Assembly: GCF_004136555.1 (NCBI RefSeq)
Contig: NZ_NOIT01000010.1
Coordinates: forward strand, 1 to 64,000
DNA: 64,000 bases
DNA from: Kocuria carniphila
GTDB lineage: Bacteria; Actinomycetota; Actinomycetes; Actinomycetales; Micrococcaceae
Reading direction: 5' to 3'
In this document: one piece after another, positions 44,800 through 54,996 of the stretch
Numbering within the stretch: position 1 is the first letter of the stretch
Layout: every line of letters starts with the position of its first letter
Made by a program: the position numbers and the translations under genes
The notes under the pieces: model-generated
Told to the model about the DNA's origin: nothing
Databases searched by the model: none
Seen by the model: the letters and a program-made list of their open reading frames with translations, nothing else

Positions 44800-47700
44800 T
44801 TACGCCTCCAGGCAGGCCGGTCCCAACAGCACCTTGAGATCCCCGAACAACGCCGGAGTGGGATTCACCCGATAATCAGGGCCCAGCCGAAGCACTTGCA
44901 GTGACCGGTGGGTGTCCAGGTGAATGCGCACTTCAGACTCGCCGCGGTGATTGCGCAGCACCTCCCCGATCTGGCGGATGGTGGCTTCCGTGGCGCGGTG
45001 CTCCGGCAATGCCACGCACACCGGGCCGGCCGAGCCATCCATACTGAGTTCCGGAACCGTGAGTTCCTGCGCGGAGATCGAGGTGGACCCGTCGTCGCGG
45101 CGCTGCATACGGCCCTTGATCACACAGATCAGGTCCTCCGCGAGCACCCCGGCAATCGGAGCGTAGGCCTTGCCGAAGAACATGATCTCGATGGAACCCG
45201 AGCGGTCCTCGAGCTCGATCCGGGCGTACGCGTTACCCGAGGTCTTGGCAATGCGTCGCGAGAGAGAGGTGATCATGCCACCCACGGTGACAATGGCACC
45301 GTCGGGCCGGTTGTTGTCATCGGACAACAGCGGCTGGATGGCCGTGTCCGTGTACTGGCTCAGGGCGTCGTCGAGCCCGCGCAATGGGTGGTCCGAGACG
45401 TACAAGCCCAGCATCTCGCGCTCGAAGGCGAGCATGTCCTTGCGCTCCCACTCGGGGACGTCGGGAACCTCGACCGAGAACGTGTCGCTCTCGGGATCGT
45501 CGGAACCGCCCATCGCGAAGAGATCGAAGGTGAATTCGCCGTTGTCTTCCTTCTTCTTCTGGGCGACCACGTCTTCCACGGCCTGCTCGTGACACATGAC
45601 CAGGCCGCGTCGGGTGTGTCCGAGTTGATCGAACGCGCCAGCCTTGATCATGGACTCGATGGTGCGCTTATTGCAGACCACCGCGGGCACCTTGGCCAGG
45701 AAGTCGTTGAACGACGTGAAGCGTTCCTTCTCGTTGCGGGCGTTGACCATCGCCTGGACCACGTTGGCACCCACGTTGCGCACGGCTCCCATGCCGAACC
45801 GGATGTCCGTGCCCACAGGAGTGAAGTTCAGCTCGGACTCGTTGACGTCCGGCGGGAGCACCGTGATGCCCATGTGGCGGCACTCGGTGAGGTAGAGGGC
45901 CAGCTTGTCCTTGTCGTCGCCCACAGAGGTGAGCAGTGCCGCCATGTATTCGGCCGGGTAGTGCGCCTTGAGGTAGGCGGTCCAGTAGGACACCAGACCG
46001 TAAGCAGCGGAGTGCGCTTTGTTGAACGCGTAGTCGGAGAACGGGAGCAGGATGTCCCACAGCGACTTGATGGCCGCCTCGGAGTACCCGCGGTCGATCA
46101 TGCCCTGGTGGAAGCCCTTGTACTGCTTGTCCAGCTCCGACTTCTTCTTCTTACCCATGGCGCGGCGCAGAATGTCCGCCTGGCCCAACGAGTAGCCGGC
46201 CACCTTCTGAGCGATCGCCATCACCTGCTCCTGATACACGATCAGGCCGTAGGTCGTATCAAGAATCTCCGCGAGCGGTTCTTCCAGCTCAGGGTGGATG
46301 GGCGTGATCTCCTGCGCACCGTTCTTACGAAGCGCGTAATTGGTGTGCGAGTTCGCGCCCATGGGACCCGGACGGTACAGGGCGATGGTCGCGGAAATGT
46401 CCTCGAAGTTGTCCGGGCGCATCAGCTTGAGCAACTGGCGCATGGGCCCGCCGTCCAGCTGGAACACGCCCAGCGTCTCACCGCGGGCCAGCAGGTCGTA
46501 GGACTCCTTGTCGTCCACGTCCAGCTGCTCCAGATCGAGCACGAAACCGTCCCTGTTAAGGGTGATGTTCTCGATGGCGTCCGAGATGATCGTGAGGTTT
46601 CGCAGCCCCAGAAAGTCCATCTTGATCAGGCCCAAGCCCTCACATGTGGGGTAATCGAACTGGGTGATCACCTGGCCGTCCTGCTCGCGGCGCATGAGCG
46701 GGATGATGTCGATGAGCGGGTCCGAGGACATGATCACACCCGCCGCGTGCACACCCCACTGACGCTTGAGCCCTTCCAGGCCCTGCGCGGTTTCGAAGAC
46801 CTTCATGGACTCCGGATCATCGGCCAGGGTGTCCCGGAGCTCGCCGGCCTCGTCGTAGCGCTTGGCGTCCTGGTCGTAGACGTCCTTGAGCGAAATGCCC
46901 TTGCCCATGACGTCCGGCGGCATGGCCTTGGTGAGCTTCTCACCCATCGAGAACGGGTAACCGAGCACGCGGGATGAGTCCTTGAGCGCCTGCTTGGCCT
47001 TAATGGTGCCGTAGGTGACGATCATGGCCACGCGCTCGTCGCCGTACTTCTCGGTCACGTAGTGGATGACCTCGGAACGGCGCCGATCATCGAAGTCCAC
47101 GTCGAAGTCAGGCATGGACACGCGGTCCGGGTTGAGGAAGCGCTCGAAGATCAGTCCGTGCTGGAGCGGGTTGAGCTCCGTGATACGCATGGCGTACGCG
47201 ACCATGGAACCGGCGCCGGAACCACGCCCGGGCCCCACGCGGATACCGTTGTCCTTGGCCCAGTTGATGAAGTCGGCCACGACCAGGAAGTACCCCGGGA
47301 AGCCCATCTGGATGATGATGCCCTTCTCGTACTCCGCTTGCTCGCGGACATCATCCGGGATGCCACTCGGGAACCGGTAGTGCAGCCCCTTTTCGACTTC
47401 TTTGACGAACCAGGACTCTTCGTTCTCGCCCTCGGGAACGGGGAATCGGGGCATGTAGTTGGCGGTGGTGTCGAACTCCACGTTGCAGCGCTCGGCGATT
47501 TCCAGCGTGTTGTCGCAGGCCTCAGGGAAATCGCGGAACAGCTCGCGCATCTGCTCCGGGGATTTGAGGTAGAACTCGTCCGCGTCGAATTTGAAACGCT
47601 TGGGATCCTGCAGTGTGGAACCCGACTGCACGCACAGCAGCGCGGCGTGGGACTTGGCATCCTCCGCGTGGGTGTAGTGCAAATCGTTGGTGGCCACGAG

Positions 47701-48354
47701 CGGCAGGTTGAGTTCCTTGGCGAGCTTCAACAGGTCCTGCGTGACACGCTTCTCGATGCCCAGACCGTGGTCCATGAGCTCGCAGTAGAAGTTCTCGGCG
47801 CCGAAGATATCGCGGTACTCGGCGGCCGCCTGCACGGCCTGGTCGTACTGTCCCAGGCGCAGGCGGGTCTGCACCTCACCGGACGGGCAACCGGTGGTCG
47901 CAATCAGGCCCTTGCCGTATTGGTTCAGCAGCTCCCGGTCCATACGCGGTTTGTAGAGCTGACCTTCCAAGGATGCCTTGGTCGAGGCGCGGAAGAGGTT
48001 CTGCATACCCTGGCTCGTTTCGGCCAGCAGCGTCATGTGGGTGTACGCGCCGCCACCGGAAACGTCGTCACGGCCACCGTCCGCAAATTTCACGCGTGTT
48101 CGATCCTGACGGGCGGTGCCCGGGGTCAGGTACGCTTCCACGCCGATGATCGGTTTGATCCCGGCGCTACGGGCGCGGTTCCAGAAATCGAACGCACCGA
48201 ACACGAACCCGTGGTCCGTTGTCGCCAGCGAGTCCATGCCCTGCCGGTGGCATTCCTCGAACAAATCGTCCAGGCGCGCTGCACCGTCGAGCATCGAGTA
48301 CTCGGTGTGTACGTGGAGGTGGGTAAAGCCTTTTTTGCCGGTCGCCGTGGTCAC
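44800..48354 (-). CDS. dnaE: DNA polymerase III subunit alpha
   Basis: This is the replicative polymerase catalytic subunit. It shows an N-terminal PHP domain (THLHVHTEYSMLDGA), the palm motif PDFDVDF with catalytic aspartates, the PYTF-like fingers, a helix-hairpin region and a C-terminal OB fold (GAIVTVGGMITSLSRR). The 1184-residue length is standard for DnaE1. Confidence 0.97.
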   Translation of the reverse strand: MTTATGKKGFTHLHVHTEYSMLDGAARLDDLFEECHRQGMDSLATTDHGFVFGAFDFWNRARSAGIKPIIGVEAYLTPGTARQDRTRVKFADGGRDDVSGGGAYTHMTLLAETSQGMQNLFRASTKASLEGQLYKPRMDRELLNQYGKGLIATTGCPSGEVQTRLRLGQYDQAVQAAAEYRDIFGAENFYCELMDHGLGIEKRVTQDLLKLAKELNLPLVATNDLHYTHAEDAKSHAALLCVQSGSTLQDPKRFKFDADEFYLKSPEQMRELFRDFPEACDNTLEIAERCNVEFDTTANYMPRFPVPEGENEESWFVKEVEKGLHYRFPSGIPDDVREQAEYEKGIIIQMGFPGYFLVVADFINWAKDNGIRVGPGRGSGAGSMVAYAMRITELNPLQHGLIFERFLNPDRVSMPDFDVDFDDRRRSEVIHYVTEKYGDERVAMIVTYGTIKAKQALKDSSRVLGYPFSMGEKLTKAMPPDVMGKGISLKDVYDQDAKRYDEAGELRDTLADDPESMKVFETAQGLEGLKRQWGVHAAGVIMSSDPLIDIIPLMRREQDGQVITQFDYPTCEGLGLIKMDFLGLRNLTIISDAIENITLNRDGFVLDLEQLDVDDKESYDLLARGETLGVFQLDGGPMRQLLKLMRPDNFEDISATIALYRPGPMGANSHTNYALRKNGAQEITPIHPELEEPLAEILDTTYGLIVYQEQVMAIAQKVAGYSLGQADILRRAMGKKKKSELDKQYKGFHQGMIDRGYSEAAIKSLWDILLPFSDYAFNKAHSAAYGLVSYWTAYLKAHYPAEYMAALLTSVGDDKDKLALYLTECRHMGITVLPPDVNESELNFTPVGTDIRFGMGAVRNVGANVVQAMVNARNEKERFTSFNDFLAKVPAVVCNKRTIESMIKAGAFDQLGHTRRGLVMCHEQAVEDVVAQKKKEDNGEFTFDLFAMGGSDDPESDTFSVEVPDVPEWERKDMLAFEREMLGLYVSDHPLRGLDDALSQYTDTAIQPLLSDDNNRPDGAIVTVGGMITSLSRRIAKTSGNAYARIELEDRSGSIEIMFFGKAYAPIAGVLAEDLICVIKGRMQRRDDGSTSISAQELTVPELSMDGSAGPVCVALPEHRATEATIRQIGEVLRNHRGESEVRIHLDTHRSLQVLRLGPDYRVNPTPALFGDLKVLLGPACLEA

Positions 48355-48499
48355 CGGACCAGTCTAGGGCGGGTCACCGACAACCTCACGTTCCGGCGGG
48401 CGCGATCTATGCCTCATCCCCGCAACCCCCGCCGACGACGCCGCTCACCCGCCCAGTTGCCCTCGGTCACGGATCGTTCCGACCACGGTCCCGGCGCGT

Positions 48500-49477
48500 T
48501 CAGAGTTGCGGTCCGCCATCCCTGAGTGTTTCTACGGCAAACGCGAGGTCCGCGGGATACGCGCTTTCGTATTCCACGTACTCCCCCGTTTCCGGGTGGG
48601 CAAAACCGAGCTTCTTGGCGTGCAACCACTGCCGGGTGAGCCCGAGCCCTGCCGAGAGCGCTGGATCTGCTCCGTACGTCAGGTCCCCCGCACACGCGTG
48701 CTTGAGGGCGGAGAAGTGAACGCGAATCTGGTGGGTGCGTCCGGTTTCCAGGTGCACCTCCACCAACGATGCGCGTCCGAAGGCTTCCAGCACCTCGTAG
48801 TGGGTGATGGAATCACGGCCGTCTTCGAGCACGGCGAAACGCCATTCGTGTCCGGGGTGACGACCAATGGGTGCATCTATGGTGCCCTTGAGCGGATCAG
48901 GAATTCCCTGCACCACCGTGTGGTACACCTTGGTCACCGTGCGTTCCTTGAAGGCCCTTTTGAGCACGGAGTACGCGTTCTCGTTGCGAGCCACGACCAT
49001 CAGCCCGGAGGTTCCCACGTCCAGGCGGTGCACGATCCCCTGCCGCTCGGGTGCGCCCGACGTGGAAATGGACACTCCCGCTCCGGCCAACGCCCCAACC
49101 ACTGTGGGTCCCTTCCACCCGGGTGACGGGTGGGCTGCGACACCCGCCGGCTTGTCGACCACCACGTAGCTGGGCGTCACGTGAACCAGCTGCAGATCGG
49201 CCACATGCTGGGGTGCGATGCGCGTGGGATCCTCAGGTACCGGGACCTCCACCGCGTAGGTCTCCGACGTCTCCACGCGGTGGGACTTGGCCACCGGCCG
49301 CCCCTTGAACAGCACACGGTCGTCGGCGCACAACTGGGCCGCCGCGGACCGTGACAGGCCCGTCCAAGCCGCGACGGCGGCGTCGGCGCGGGCACCGTCG
49401 AGTGCGTCGGACACGGTGAAGCGCTCGGCGACGAACTCGGGTTCGGAACCTGTGGGACGGGTGCGGGAGTCAGTCAT
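48500..49477 (-). CDS. RluA family pseudouridine synthase
   Basis: The N-terminal S4 domain is followed by the catalytic motif HRLDVGTSGLMVVARN with the active-site Asp and the RTHQIRVH motif. The 325-residue protein is most like RluD, which modifies helix 69 of 23S rRNA, but the exact target is inferred. Its start overlaps lspA by 8 bases, so the two are coupled. Confidence 0.93.
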   Translation of the reverse strand: MTDSRTRPTGSEPEFVAERFTVSDALDGARADAAVAAWTGLSRSAAAQLCADDRVLFKGRPVAKSHRVETSETYAVEVPVPEDPTRIAPQHVADLQLVHVTPSYVVVDKPAGVAAHPSPGWKGPTVVGALAGAGVSISTSGAPERQGIVHRLDVGTSGLMVVARNENAYSVLKRAFKERTVTKVYHTVVQGIPDPLKGTIDAPIGRHPGHEWRFAVLEDGRDSITHYEVLEAFGRASLVEVHLETGRTHQIRVHFSALKHACAGDLTYGADPALSAGLGLTRQWLHAKKLGFAHPETGEYVEYESAYPADLAFAVETLRDGGPQL

Positions 49478-50072
49478 TCTTGGGGGTGGGTCCTTCGGTC
49501 TCTGGTTCCTGCGTGGCGGATTGGTCGGCCTTGACGCCGCGATGCCCAGCGGGCTGCGTCAGGTCCCGGTCGCCCAGGATCAGGACCATGATCACCGCAA
49601 TACCCACGACCACGCCGCAATCGGCAAGGTTGAAGATCGCGAAGTTCGGCACGGCGATGAAATCGACCACGTGCCCCTGACCGAAACTCGGCTCGCGGAA
49701 CAAGCGGTCGGTGAGATTACCCGCGGCGCCGCCTAGCACTAGACCCAGGCCCACGGCCCAGAAAGAGTGCCGAACCTTGCGCAGGGTGAAGGCGATGAAC
49801 ATGACCACCACGGCCATCACCACCGTGAAGATCCATGTGAAATCCGACCCCAGTGAGAAGGCCGCGCCACCGTTGCGGATGTGCTGCCACCACAGCAGTC
49901 CCGGAATCACCGGGAACTGCTGGCCCAGGGGCAGTTCGGCCACGACCCATAGCTTGGTGAGCTGATCGGCACCATAGATCAGCGCGGCGACGAGCAAGGA
50001 CAGAATGAGGCAGCGGCGGCCCCGACCCGAAGGTGTGGGAGCCGCCGCTGTCTCGCGAGCTTGATGCGACAC
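49470..50072 (-). CDS. lspA: Lipoprotein signal peptidase (signal peptidase II)
   Basis: LspA removes signal peptides from prolipoproteins. It has four membrane spans and the catalytic aspartate motifs NLTDRLF and FNLADC. The C-terminal soluble tail of about 25 residues is typical of Actinobacteria. It lies between divIVA and the pseudouridine synthase gene. Confidence 0.95.
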   Translation of the reverse strand: MSHQARETAAAPTPSGRGRRCLILSLLVAALIYGADQLTKLWVVAELPLGQQFPVIPGLLWWQHIRNGGAAFSLGSDFTWIFTVVMAVVVMFIAFTLRKVRHSFWAVGLGLVLGGAAGNLTDRLFREPSFGQGHVVDFIAVPNFAIFNLADCGVVVGIAVIMVLILGDRDLTQPAGHRGVKADQSATQEPETEGPTPKND

Positions 50073-50078
50073 CGAGTG

Positions 50079-50777
50079 TTACTTGACCACGGTGCGGTTC
50101 GAAGCGTTACCGGACGGCGCGTTGCTGGGAGCCAATGAACCGGTGGAGTCGATGTCACGCAGCTGACCGTTAATGAAGTTCTTGAGGTTGCTGCGGTAAT
50201 CGCGTTCGAAAGTACGCAGTTCGCTGACGGAAGCTTCCAGACGGGACTTTTCCTTCTCCAGCGTGGAGAGAGTCTCTTCCTTGGTGCGCTTGCCATCGGA
50301 AACGAGCTTGTCGGCCTGGGTGCGGCCTTCGGAGATGAGACGTTCGCGCTCGGAACGACCCTGCGCCACGTACTCGTCGTGGAGCTTCTGGGCCATGGCG
50401 AGCACGCCCGCGGCGGACTGGGCAGATTCGGTGCCGGGCTGGCCTGCATCCGTGGTGGTACCCGCAGTTGCCGTCGCGGTGGGAGCCGCAGCGGAAGCAG
50501 GAGTAGTGGTCTCGCGAACCTCGCTGGTCTCGGAGACCTCCACGGTTTCCTTGGGTGCAACCGGAGCGGAAACAGCGGAGTCGCTGCGACCCTCAGTCGC
50601 CGCCTGGCCACCGGAGGTTTCGACCTCCTTGCGCAGGTCCTCGTTCTCCTGGTTCAGACGACGCAGTTCAACCACGATCTCGTCCAGGAAGTCATCGACC
50701 TCGTCCTGGTCGTATCCCTCGCGGAACTTGGTGGGCTGGAACCGCTTATTAATGACGTCTTCTGGTGTCAAAGTCAT
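50079..50777 (-). CDS. divIVA: DivIVA/Wag31 cell-pole protein
   Basis: DivIVA recruits growth machinery to poles and septa. The N-terminal domain with NKRFQPTKFREGYDQDEVDDFLDEI and a coiled coil (about 30-60) is followed by an Ala/Thr/Pro-rich linker and a second coiled coil (about 130-195). The ATG at 50777 follows GTAGGAGTG. Its position next to the dcw genes and sepF is typical of Actinobacteria. Confidence 0.95.
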   Translation of the reverse strand: MTLTPEDVINKRFQPTKFREGYDQDEVDDFLDEIVVELRRLNQENEDLRKEVETSGGQAATEGRSDSAVSAPVAPKETVEVSETSEVRETTTPASAAAPTATATAGTTTDAGQPGTESAQSAAGVLAMAQKLHDEYVAQGRSERERLISEGRTQADKLVSDGKRTKEETLSTLEKEKSRLEASVSELRTFERDYRSNLKNFINGQLRDIDSTGSLAPSNAPSGNASNRTVVK

Positions 50778-50897
50778 GTGAGTGCTTCACTCCTACTTCT
50801 AATCAAGCCGCGAATGCCAGGCCTCGGTCAAGATATCTAACGCTAAGGATACAACTACGGCGTAACCAACGCGCGGTGATCGGGGTATCACCGCAAC

Positions 50898-51194
50898 TTA
50901 ACCCCGCAAGAGCATTCCCCAAAGGATCGATTGAATGATGCTCACGGCGAAGACCAAGATCAGGAAACCCAGGTCCAGCGCGACACCACCGAATCGCAAC
51001 GGTGGCACCACCCGTCGCAACAAATTCATGGGCGGGTCCGTGACCGAGTAGATCAACGACGCCGCAATCAGCACGATGCCCTGAGGTCGCCAGTTCCGGG
51101 CGAACATCTGCACCCAGTCCAGCACGAGACGGCCCAGCAACGCCACATAGACTAGGTGGACCACCAGGTACAGAACGGAGATGAGAAGATCCAC
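50898..51194 (-). CDS. yggT: YggT family membrane protein
   Basis: The 98-residue protein has two membrane segments and the family pattern DLLISVLYLVVHLVY, PQGIVLIAASLIYSVTDPPMNLLRR. It sits between divIVA and sepF, the normal order. In other bacteria YggT affects septum positioning or membrane proteins; the exact role is not known. Confidence 0.92.
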   Translation of the reverse strand: MDLLISVLYLVVHLVYVALLGRLVLDWVQMFARNWRPQGIVLIAASLIYSVTDPPMNLLRRVVPPLRFGGVALDLGFLILVFAVSIIQSILWGMLLRG

Positions 51195-51196
51195 GA

Positions 51197-51721
51197 TCAG
51201 CCCTCAGCCTGTCCGTAGGACTCCGTGTCCTCGTCAATGTCACTCGTGTGGCCCTGATCGCGCACCTCGACGTACGAGGGGGTTAGCAAGAACACCTTGG
51301 CAGTGACACGTTCGATGGAACCGTGCAGGGCGAACACCAAACCGGCGGCGAAGTCCACCAGGCGCTTGGCCTCGGCCTCGCCCATGTCCGACACATTCAT
51401 GATCACGGGGGTGCCGTCACGGAACGCTTCACCGATCGACTTGGCGTCGTTGTAGGAGCGGGGGTGCACAGTGGTGATGGTGCGCAATTCGCTGTCGTCC
51501 TCTCGGGAACTGGGAGCCCTTCTAATGGGCGTCACGGGGGCTCGATACTCCGCGGAACGGCGCGCCACGGCACCGTTTCCGCTGTCACCGACCACTGCGG
51601 TGGAACCGCTTGCCGGTGCCTGCGTGACTTCCCGGGGACGGCTGGTCTCTTCGGAGGTGTAGTCGTCGTCGGTCTCGGCGAGGCCGAGATAAATCATGGT
51701 ACGACGCAGCGCTCCGGCCAT
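51197..51721 (-). CDS. sepF: Cell division protein SepF
   Basis: SepF tethers FtsZ to the membrane in Gram-positive bacteria. The N-terminal amphipathic helix ([13 protein letters not shown]), an acidic/basic linker and the core domain [21 protein letters not shown] are visible. GAGGAGAGAC precedes ATG 51721. Two bases separate it from yggT. Confidence 0.95.
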   Translation of the reverse strand: MAGALRRTMIYLGLAETDDDYTSEETSRPREVTQAPASGSTAVVGDSGNGAVARRSAEYRAPVTPIRRAPSSREDDSELRTITTVHPRSYNDAKSIGEAFRDGTPVIMNVSDMGEAEAKRLVDFAAGLVFALHGSIERVTAKVFLLTPSYVEVRDQGHTSDIDEDTESYGQAEG

Positions 51722-51784
51722 AGTCTCTCCTCAATCACTGGACGGGTGACAGAAATGTCACCCGCGAAATTATCTCTCATTACG

Positions 51785-52612
51785 CTACCGCACGGCGGGA
51801 CGCGGCCCGAGGACATCCGAGCCGATGCGCACGTGAGTGGCTCCCGCTGCCACGGCGGCCTCCAGGTCCCGGCTCATGCCCGCCGAGACGGCGGTGGCCC
51901 CGGGATGCTCTCTCTGCAATTGCTGGGAGATCTCCCACAGTCGTTCGAAAGACTCACGGGGGTCGCCCTCCTTGGGGGCCACAGCCATCACTCCCGCAAG
52001 TTCCAGCCCGTCGGTGTCGACGATCAGCCGTGCGAGCTCGGCCACCCGAGCCGGGTGCGCTCCACCTCGCTGGGAATCTTCCTCCGCCTCCGGGTCCAGG
52101 TTCACCTGGATGCAACACTTCAGGTCGGCGGTCGCTGCGGGGCCCGGGGCGACGTCGTTCTGGTCCACGGCGGCGCGATGGTTACCCACGGCCTTACCCA
52201 GGGCAACGACCAGTGACTCTCGATCCACAGAGTGCACCCAGCTTGCGTAGCGCACCACCCGCTTGGCCTTATTGGACTGGAGTTGCCCGATGAAATGCCA
52301 CACGGGCTCGCTCGTGTCCGCTTCCCGCTCGGTCAAAGACTCGGACACCTCCTGCGACTTGGGCAGGGCTTCTTGGTCCTTGTTCTCGCCGACGGCGCGC
52401 ACCCCCAGATCCCGCAGCCTCACCACATCTTGGGCGGGGAAGAATTTTGTCACCACGATCAGTGAGGGCAGTTCACCACCGTGGGCGCGGTCCTCCGTCC
52501 GTTGCTCTGCCGCCTCGAGAATGCGCTGTCTCACCGCGGACAGGCGCTGGGCCAGTTCGGCGGTGCGCGCACCGTCATCGGTGCTCTGCATCTGGTCTTC
52601 GGAATGCGTCAC
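51785..52612 (-). CDS. PLP homeostasis protein (YggS/PLPBP)
   Basis: The alanine-racemase-like barrel binds PLP through the lysine in LIVVTKFFPA and has VGENKDQEA, WHFIGQLQSNK and MSRDLEAAVAAGATHVRIG. GTG 52612 forms a GTGA overlap with the pgeF stop; longer upstream frames fall inside pgeF. Homologues keep free PLP and amino acid pools balanced. Confidence 0.92.
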   Translation of the reverse strand: MTHSEDQMQSTDDGARTAELAQRLSAVRQRILEAAEQRTEDRAHGGELPSLIVVTKFFPAQDVVRLRDLGVRAVGENKDQEALPKSQEVSESLTEREADTSEPVWHFIGQLQSNKAKRVVRYASWVHSVDRESLVVALGKAVGNHRAAVDQNDVAPGPAATADLKCCIQVNLDPEAEEDSQRGGAHPARVAELARLIVDTDGLELAGVMAVAPKEGDPRESFERLWEISQQLQREHPGATAVSAGMSRDLEAAVAAGATHVRIGSDVLGPRPAVR

Positions 52613-53385
52613 GGAGTGTCCTTTCCCGCGGAGGTGGTTGCCGAAGGTACCCAAACAACACCCGCAAGGCGAGAGGTCGTCTTGTCGCGCCGGTACGAAT
52701 AGAGCACATCGTGTTCCAGGGTGCACCATTCGGAACGATCGGCACTGCTCTCGCTCACCCTGACGTCTAGACCGTCGAGCAGCGTGCGGGCGGCTCCAGG
52801 CAGATCGAGCCCGGGGGTCTGCCACGAGGTTACGGTCTCGATCCCGGGCAGCAGGTCAGCCGACTCGGTACGCATGTCATCGGGGACTTCGTAGCACGAG
52901 CCGCAAATCGCGGGCCCCACCCACGCCGTGATGGATTCAGCACCGCGCTCGCGCAGTTCTCGAACAGTGTTCTGAAGTACACCGTCCAGCAGGCCCCGCC
53001 GGCCGGCGTGCGCCACGGCCGTGAGAGGGACGGTCATCTCGGCCCGTTCGGCGACGAAAACGACCGGAAGACAGTCCGCGGTGAGTACGGCCAGGGGTGT
53101 GCCATCATCGCTGATCGCCGCGTCCGCTTCGGGAGCTTCAGGGGCGTTCGACATCTCCTGGCCATTCGAGTGGTCGGTGGTACCGGTCGAGAAGGACACC
53201 ACGGTGGTCCCGTGAACCTGACGCATGAATCTCAAGGACCCCGCGGGCAGTCCTAGCGTCACTTCGAGCGCGGCCCGATGGGCCGCTACCTCCGAGGGGT
53301 CCTCCCCGGTGTGCGCCGCAACATTTCCCTCGTCCGCGTCCGTGAACGCAATGGCCGCACCCGCGTGCCGGTCGGTGAACCACAC
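52609..53385 (-). CDS. pgeF: Peptidoglycan editing factor (PgeF, YfiH/laccase-domain)
   Basis: The 258-residue protein has MRQVHGTTVV, TADCLPVVFV, AHAGRRGLLDGVL and GPAICGSCYEV, the multicopper-like residues of the YfiH family. PgeF proteins act on peptidoglycan precursors to correct misincorporated residues, or show laccase/phosphorylase activity. The start GTG 53385 has GAGGAGA 9 bases upstream. It follows ftsZ after a hairpin. Confidence 0.92.
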   Translation of the reverse strand: MWFTDRHAGAAIAFTDADEGNVAAHTGEDPSEVAAHRAALEVTLGLPAGSLRFMRQVHGTTVVSFSTGTTDHSNGQEMSNAPEAPEADAAISDDGTPLAVLTADCLPVVFVAERAEMTVPLTAVAHAGRRGLLDGVLQNTVRELRERGAESITAWVGPAICGSCYEVPDDMRTESADLLPGIETVTSWQTPGLDLPGAARTLLDGLDVRVSESSADRSEWCTLEHDVLYSYRRDKTTSRLAGVVWVPSATTSAGKDTP

Positions 53386-53412
53386 GACCCATCATCTCCT
53401 CACCACATGACA

Positions 53413-53447
53413 ACGGGGTGGGTACCGCTTGGCGATACCCACCCCGT
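53413..53447 (-). terminator. Hairpin between ftsZ and pgeF
   Basis: ACGGGGTGGGTA (53413-53424) pairs with 53436-53447 with an 11-base loop. It lies 47 bases after the ftsZ stop. Without a T tract on the minus strand it may only attenuate, letting some transcription continue into pgeF. Confidence 0.65.
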
Positions 53448-53493
53448 GATCCAATCTTTCGGGGGTCAACCCGGCGGGCAGAACCCGCTCAAC

Positions 53494-54741
53494 TCACTTC
53501 AGGAAGTCCGGGAAATCCAGGGAATCCTTGCGGGACGAGTTGGATGACGAGTTCGAGGACTCGCCCTCGGCGGGCAGATCGACGTCGAAGCCGGCGTCAT
53601 CCGGGATGTCGTCTTCCTGCGACTGGCGGGAGCCGAAGGACTGCGAGTTGTTGTTGCCGTAGGAAGAGCCACCGCGCTGCGGGGAACGACCCACGCCCGA
53701 GGGACGCGACGCGTCGCCGCCGAAGGCAGCACGGGTGTTGGCCGCCTGACGCTCCGCCGGGGAGGAGTTGTTGGCGTTGGTCTCCTGCGAGACGGAATCG
53801 AAACCGGCGGCGATCACGGTGACGCGGGCCTGATCACCCAGGGCGTCGTCAATCACGGCGCCGAAGATGATGTTGGCCTCGGGGTGAGCCACTTCCTGGA
53901 CGAGGCGAGCGGCCTCGTTGATCTCGAACAAACCAAGGTCGGAGCCACCCTGGATGGACAGCAACACGCCGTGAGCTCCGTCAATGGATGCCTCGAGCAG
54001 CGGGGACGCAATGGCGAGTTCGGCAGCCTTGACGGCGCGATCTTCACCCTGCGCCGAGCCGATGCCCATGAGTGCCGAACCGGCCCCCTGCATGACGGAT
54101 TTGACGTCCGCGAAGTCCAGGTTGATCAGGCCCGGGGTGGTGATCAAATCGGTGATGCCGGAGACACCGGACAGCAGAACCTGGTCCGCGGACTTGAAGG
54201 CATCCAGCATGGATACGTTGCGGTCCGAGATGGAGAGCAGACGATCGTTGGGGATCACGATGAGCGTGTCCACTTCGTCGCGCAGGGTCTCGATGCCGTT
54301 CTCAGCCTGGTTGGAACGGCGACGTCCCTCGAAGGTGAACGGGCGGGTGACCACACCGATGGTCAAGGCACCCAGCGAGCGAGCGATGCGAGCGACGACC
54401 GGCGCGCCACCGGTGCCGGTGCCGCCGCCTTCACCGGCGGTCACGAAGACCATGTCAGCTCCCTTGAGCACTTCCTGGATTTCTTCTTCGTGGTCCTCGG
54501 CAGCCTGGCGTCCGACATCCGGGTTGGCTCCGGCGCCGAGGCCCCGGGTCAGTTCACGACCGACGTCGAGCTTGACGTCTGCGTCCGACATCAGCAGTGC
54601 TTGTGCATCGGTGTTGATGGCGATGAACTCAACGCCGCGCAGACCTTCCTCGATCATGCGGTTGACAGCGTTGACACCGCCGCCGCCGATGCCGACCACC
54701 TTGATGACAGCCAAGTAGTTCTGGGGGGTTGAGGAGTCCAT
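53494..54741 (-). CDS. ftsZ: Cell division protein FtsZ
   Basis: The tubulin homologue has [14 protein letters not shown], the GTP-binding [25 protein letters not shown] with catalytic Asp, and the conserved C-terminal peptide [10 protein letters not shown] that binds SepF and others. ATG 54741 is chosen; a GTG two codons upstream is possible. The 255 bases to ftsQ carry no gene and probably hold its own promoters. Confidence 0.97.
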   Translation of the reverse strand: MDSSTPQNYLAVIKVVGIGGGGVNAVNRMIEEGLRGVEFIAINTDAQALLMSDADVKLDVGRELTRGLGAGANPDVGRQAAEDHEEEIQEVLKGADMVFVTAGEGGGTGTGGAPVVARIARSLGALTIGVVTRPFTFEGRRRSNQAENGIETLRDEVDTLIVIPNDRLLSISDRNVSMLDAFKSADQVLLSGVSGITDLITTPGLINLDFADVKSVMQGAGSALMGIGSAQGEDRAVKAAELAIASPLLEASIDGAHGVLLSIQGGSDLGLFEINEAARLVQEVAHPEANIIFGAVIDDALGDQARVTVIAAGFDSVSQETNANNSSPAERQAANTRAAFGGDASRPSGVGRSPQRGGSSYGNNNSQSFGSRQSQEDDIPDDAGFDVDLPAEGESSNSSSNSSRKDSLDFPDFLK

Positions 54742-54996
54742 ATGCACCTAACTCGCGTGGGGCTTACCGACAACCGTTCCGCTCATCCAATAAGTTCAAG
54801 AATTACTTGAGACTTGAGCGATTTATGCGCAAACGGGTATGTCGCATTTCATGTCGACCTTAGAGTACCAATCACCTGCGCGTTCTCCATATCACGACCG
54901 TTTGTGTTTCCTGATAAGTCGCCACTCCCCCTAGTCACAGCGGAAGTGGGCAGATTCAAGGTGAGCTTGAAGCTGAGATATGCGAGTGAATGGGGA

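Noticed and set aside
44908-46977. 689-residue open frame on the plus strand inside dnaE
   Set aside because: It is antisense to conserved dnaE motifs, and its composition is that of a reverse-strand shadow rich in Val, Gly, His and Arg.
54742-54996. Possible small gene between ftsQ and ftsZ
   Set aside because: No frame with a ribosome site and coding bias; the AT-rich composition suits ftsZ promoters and leader instead.
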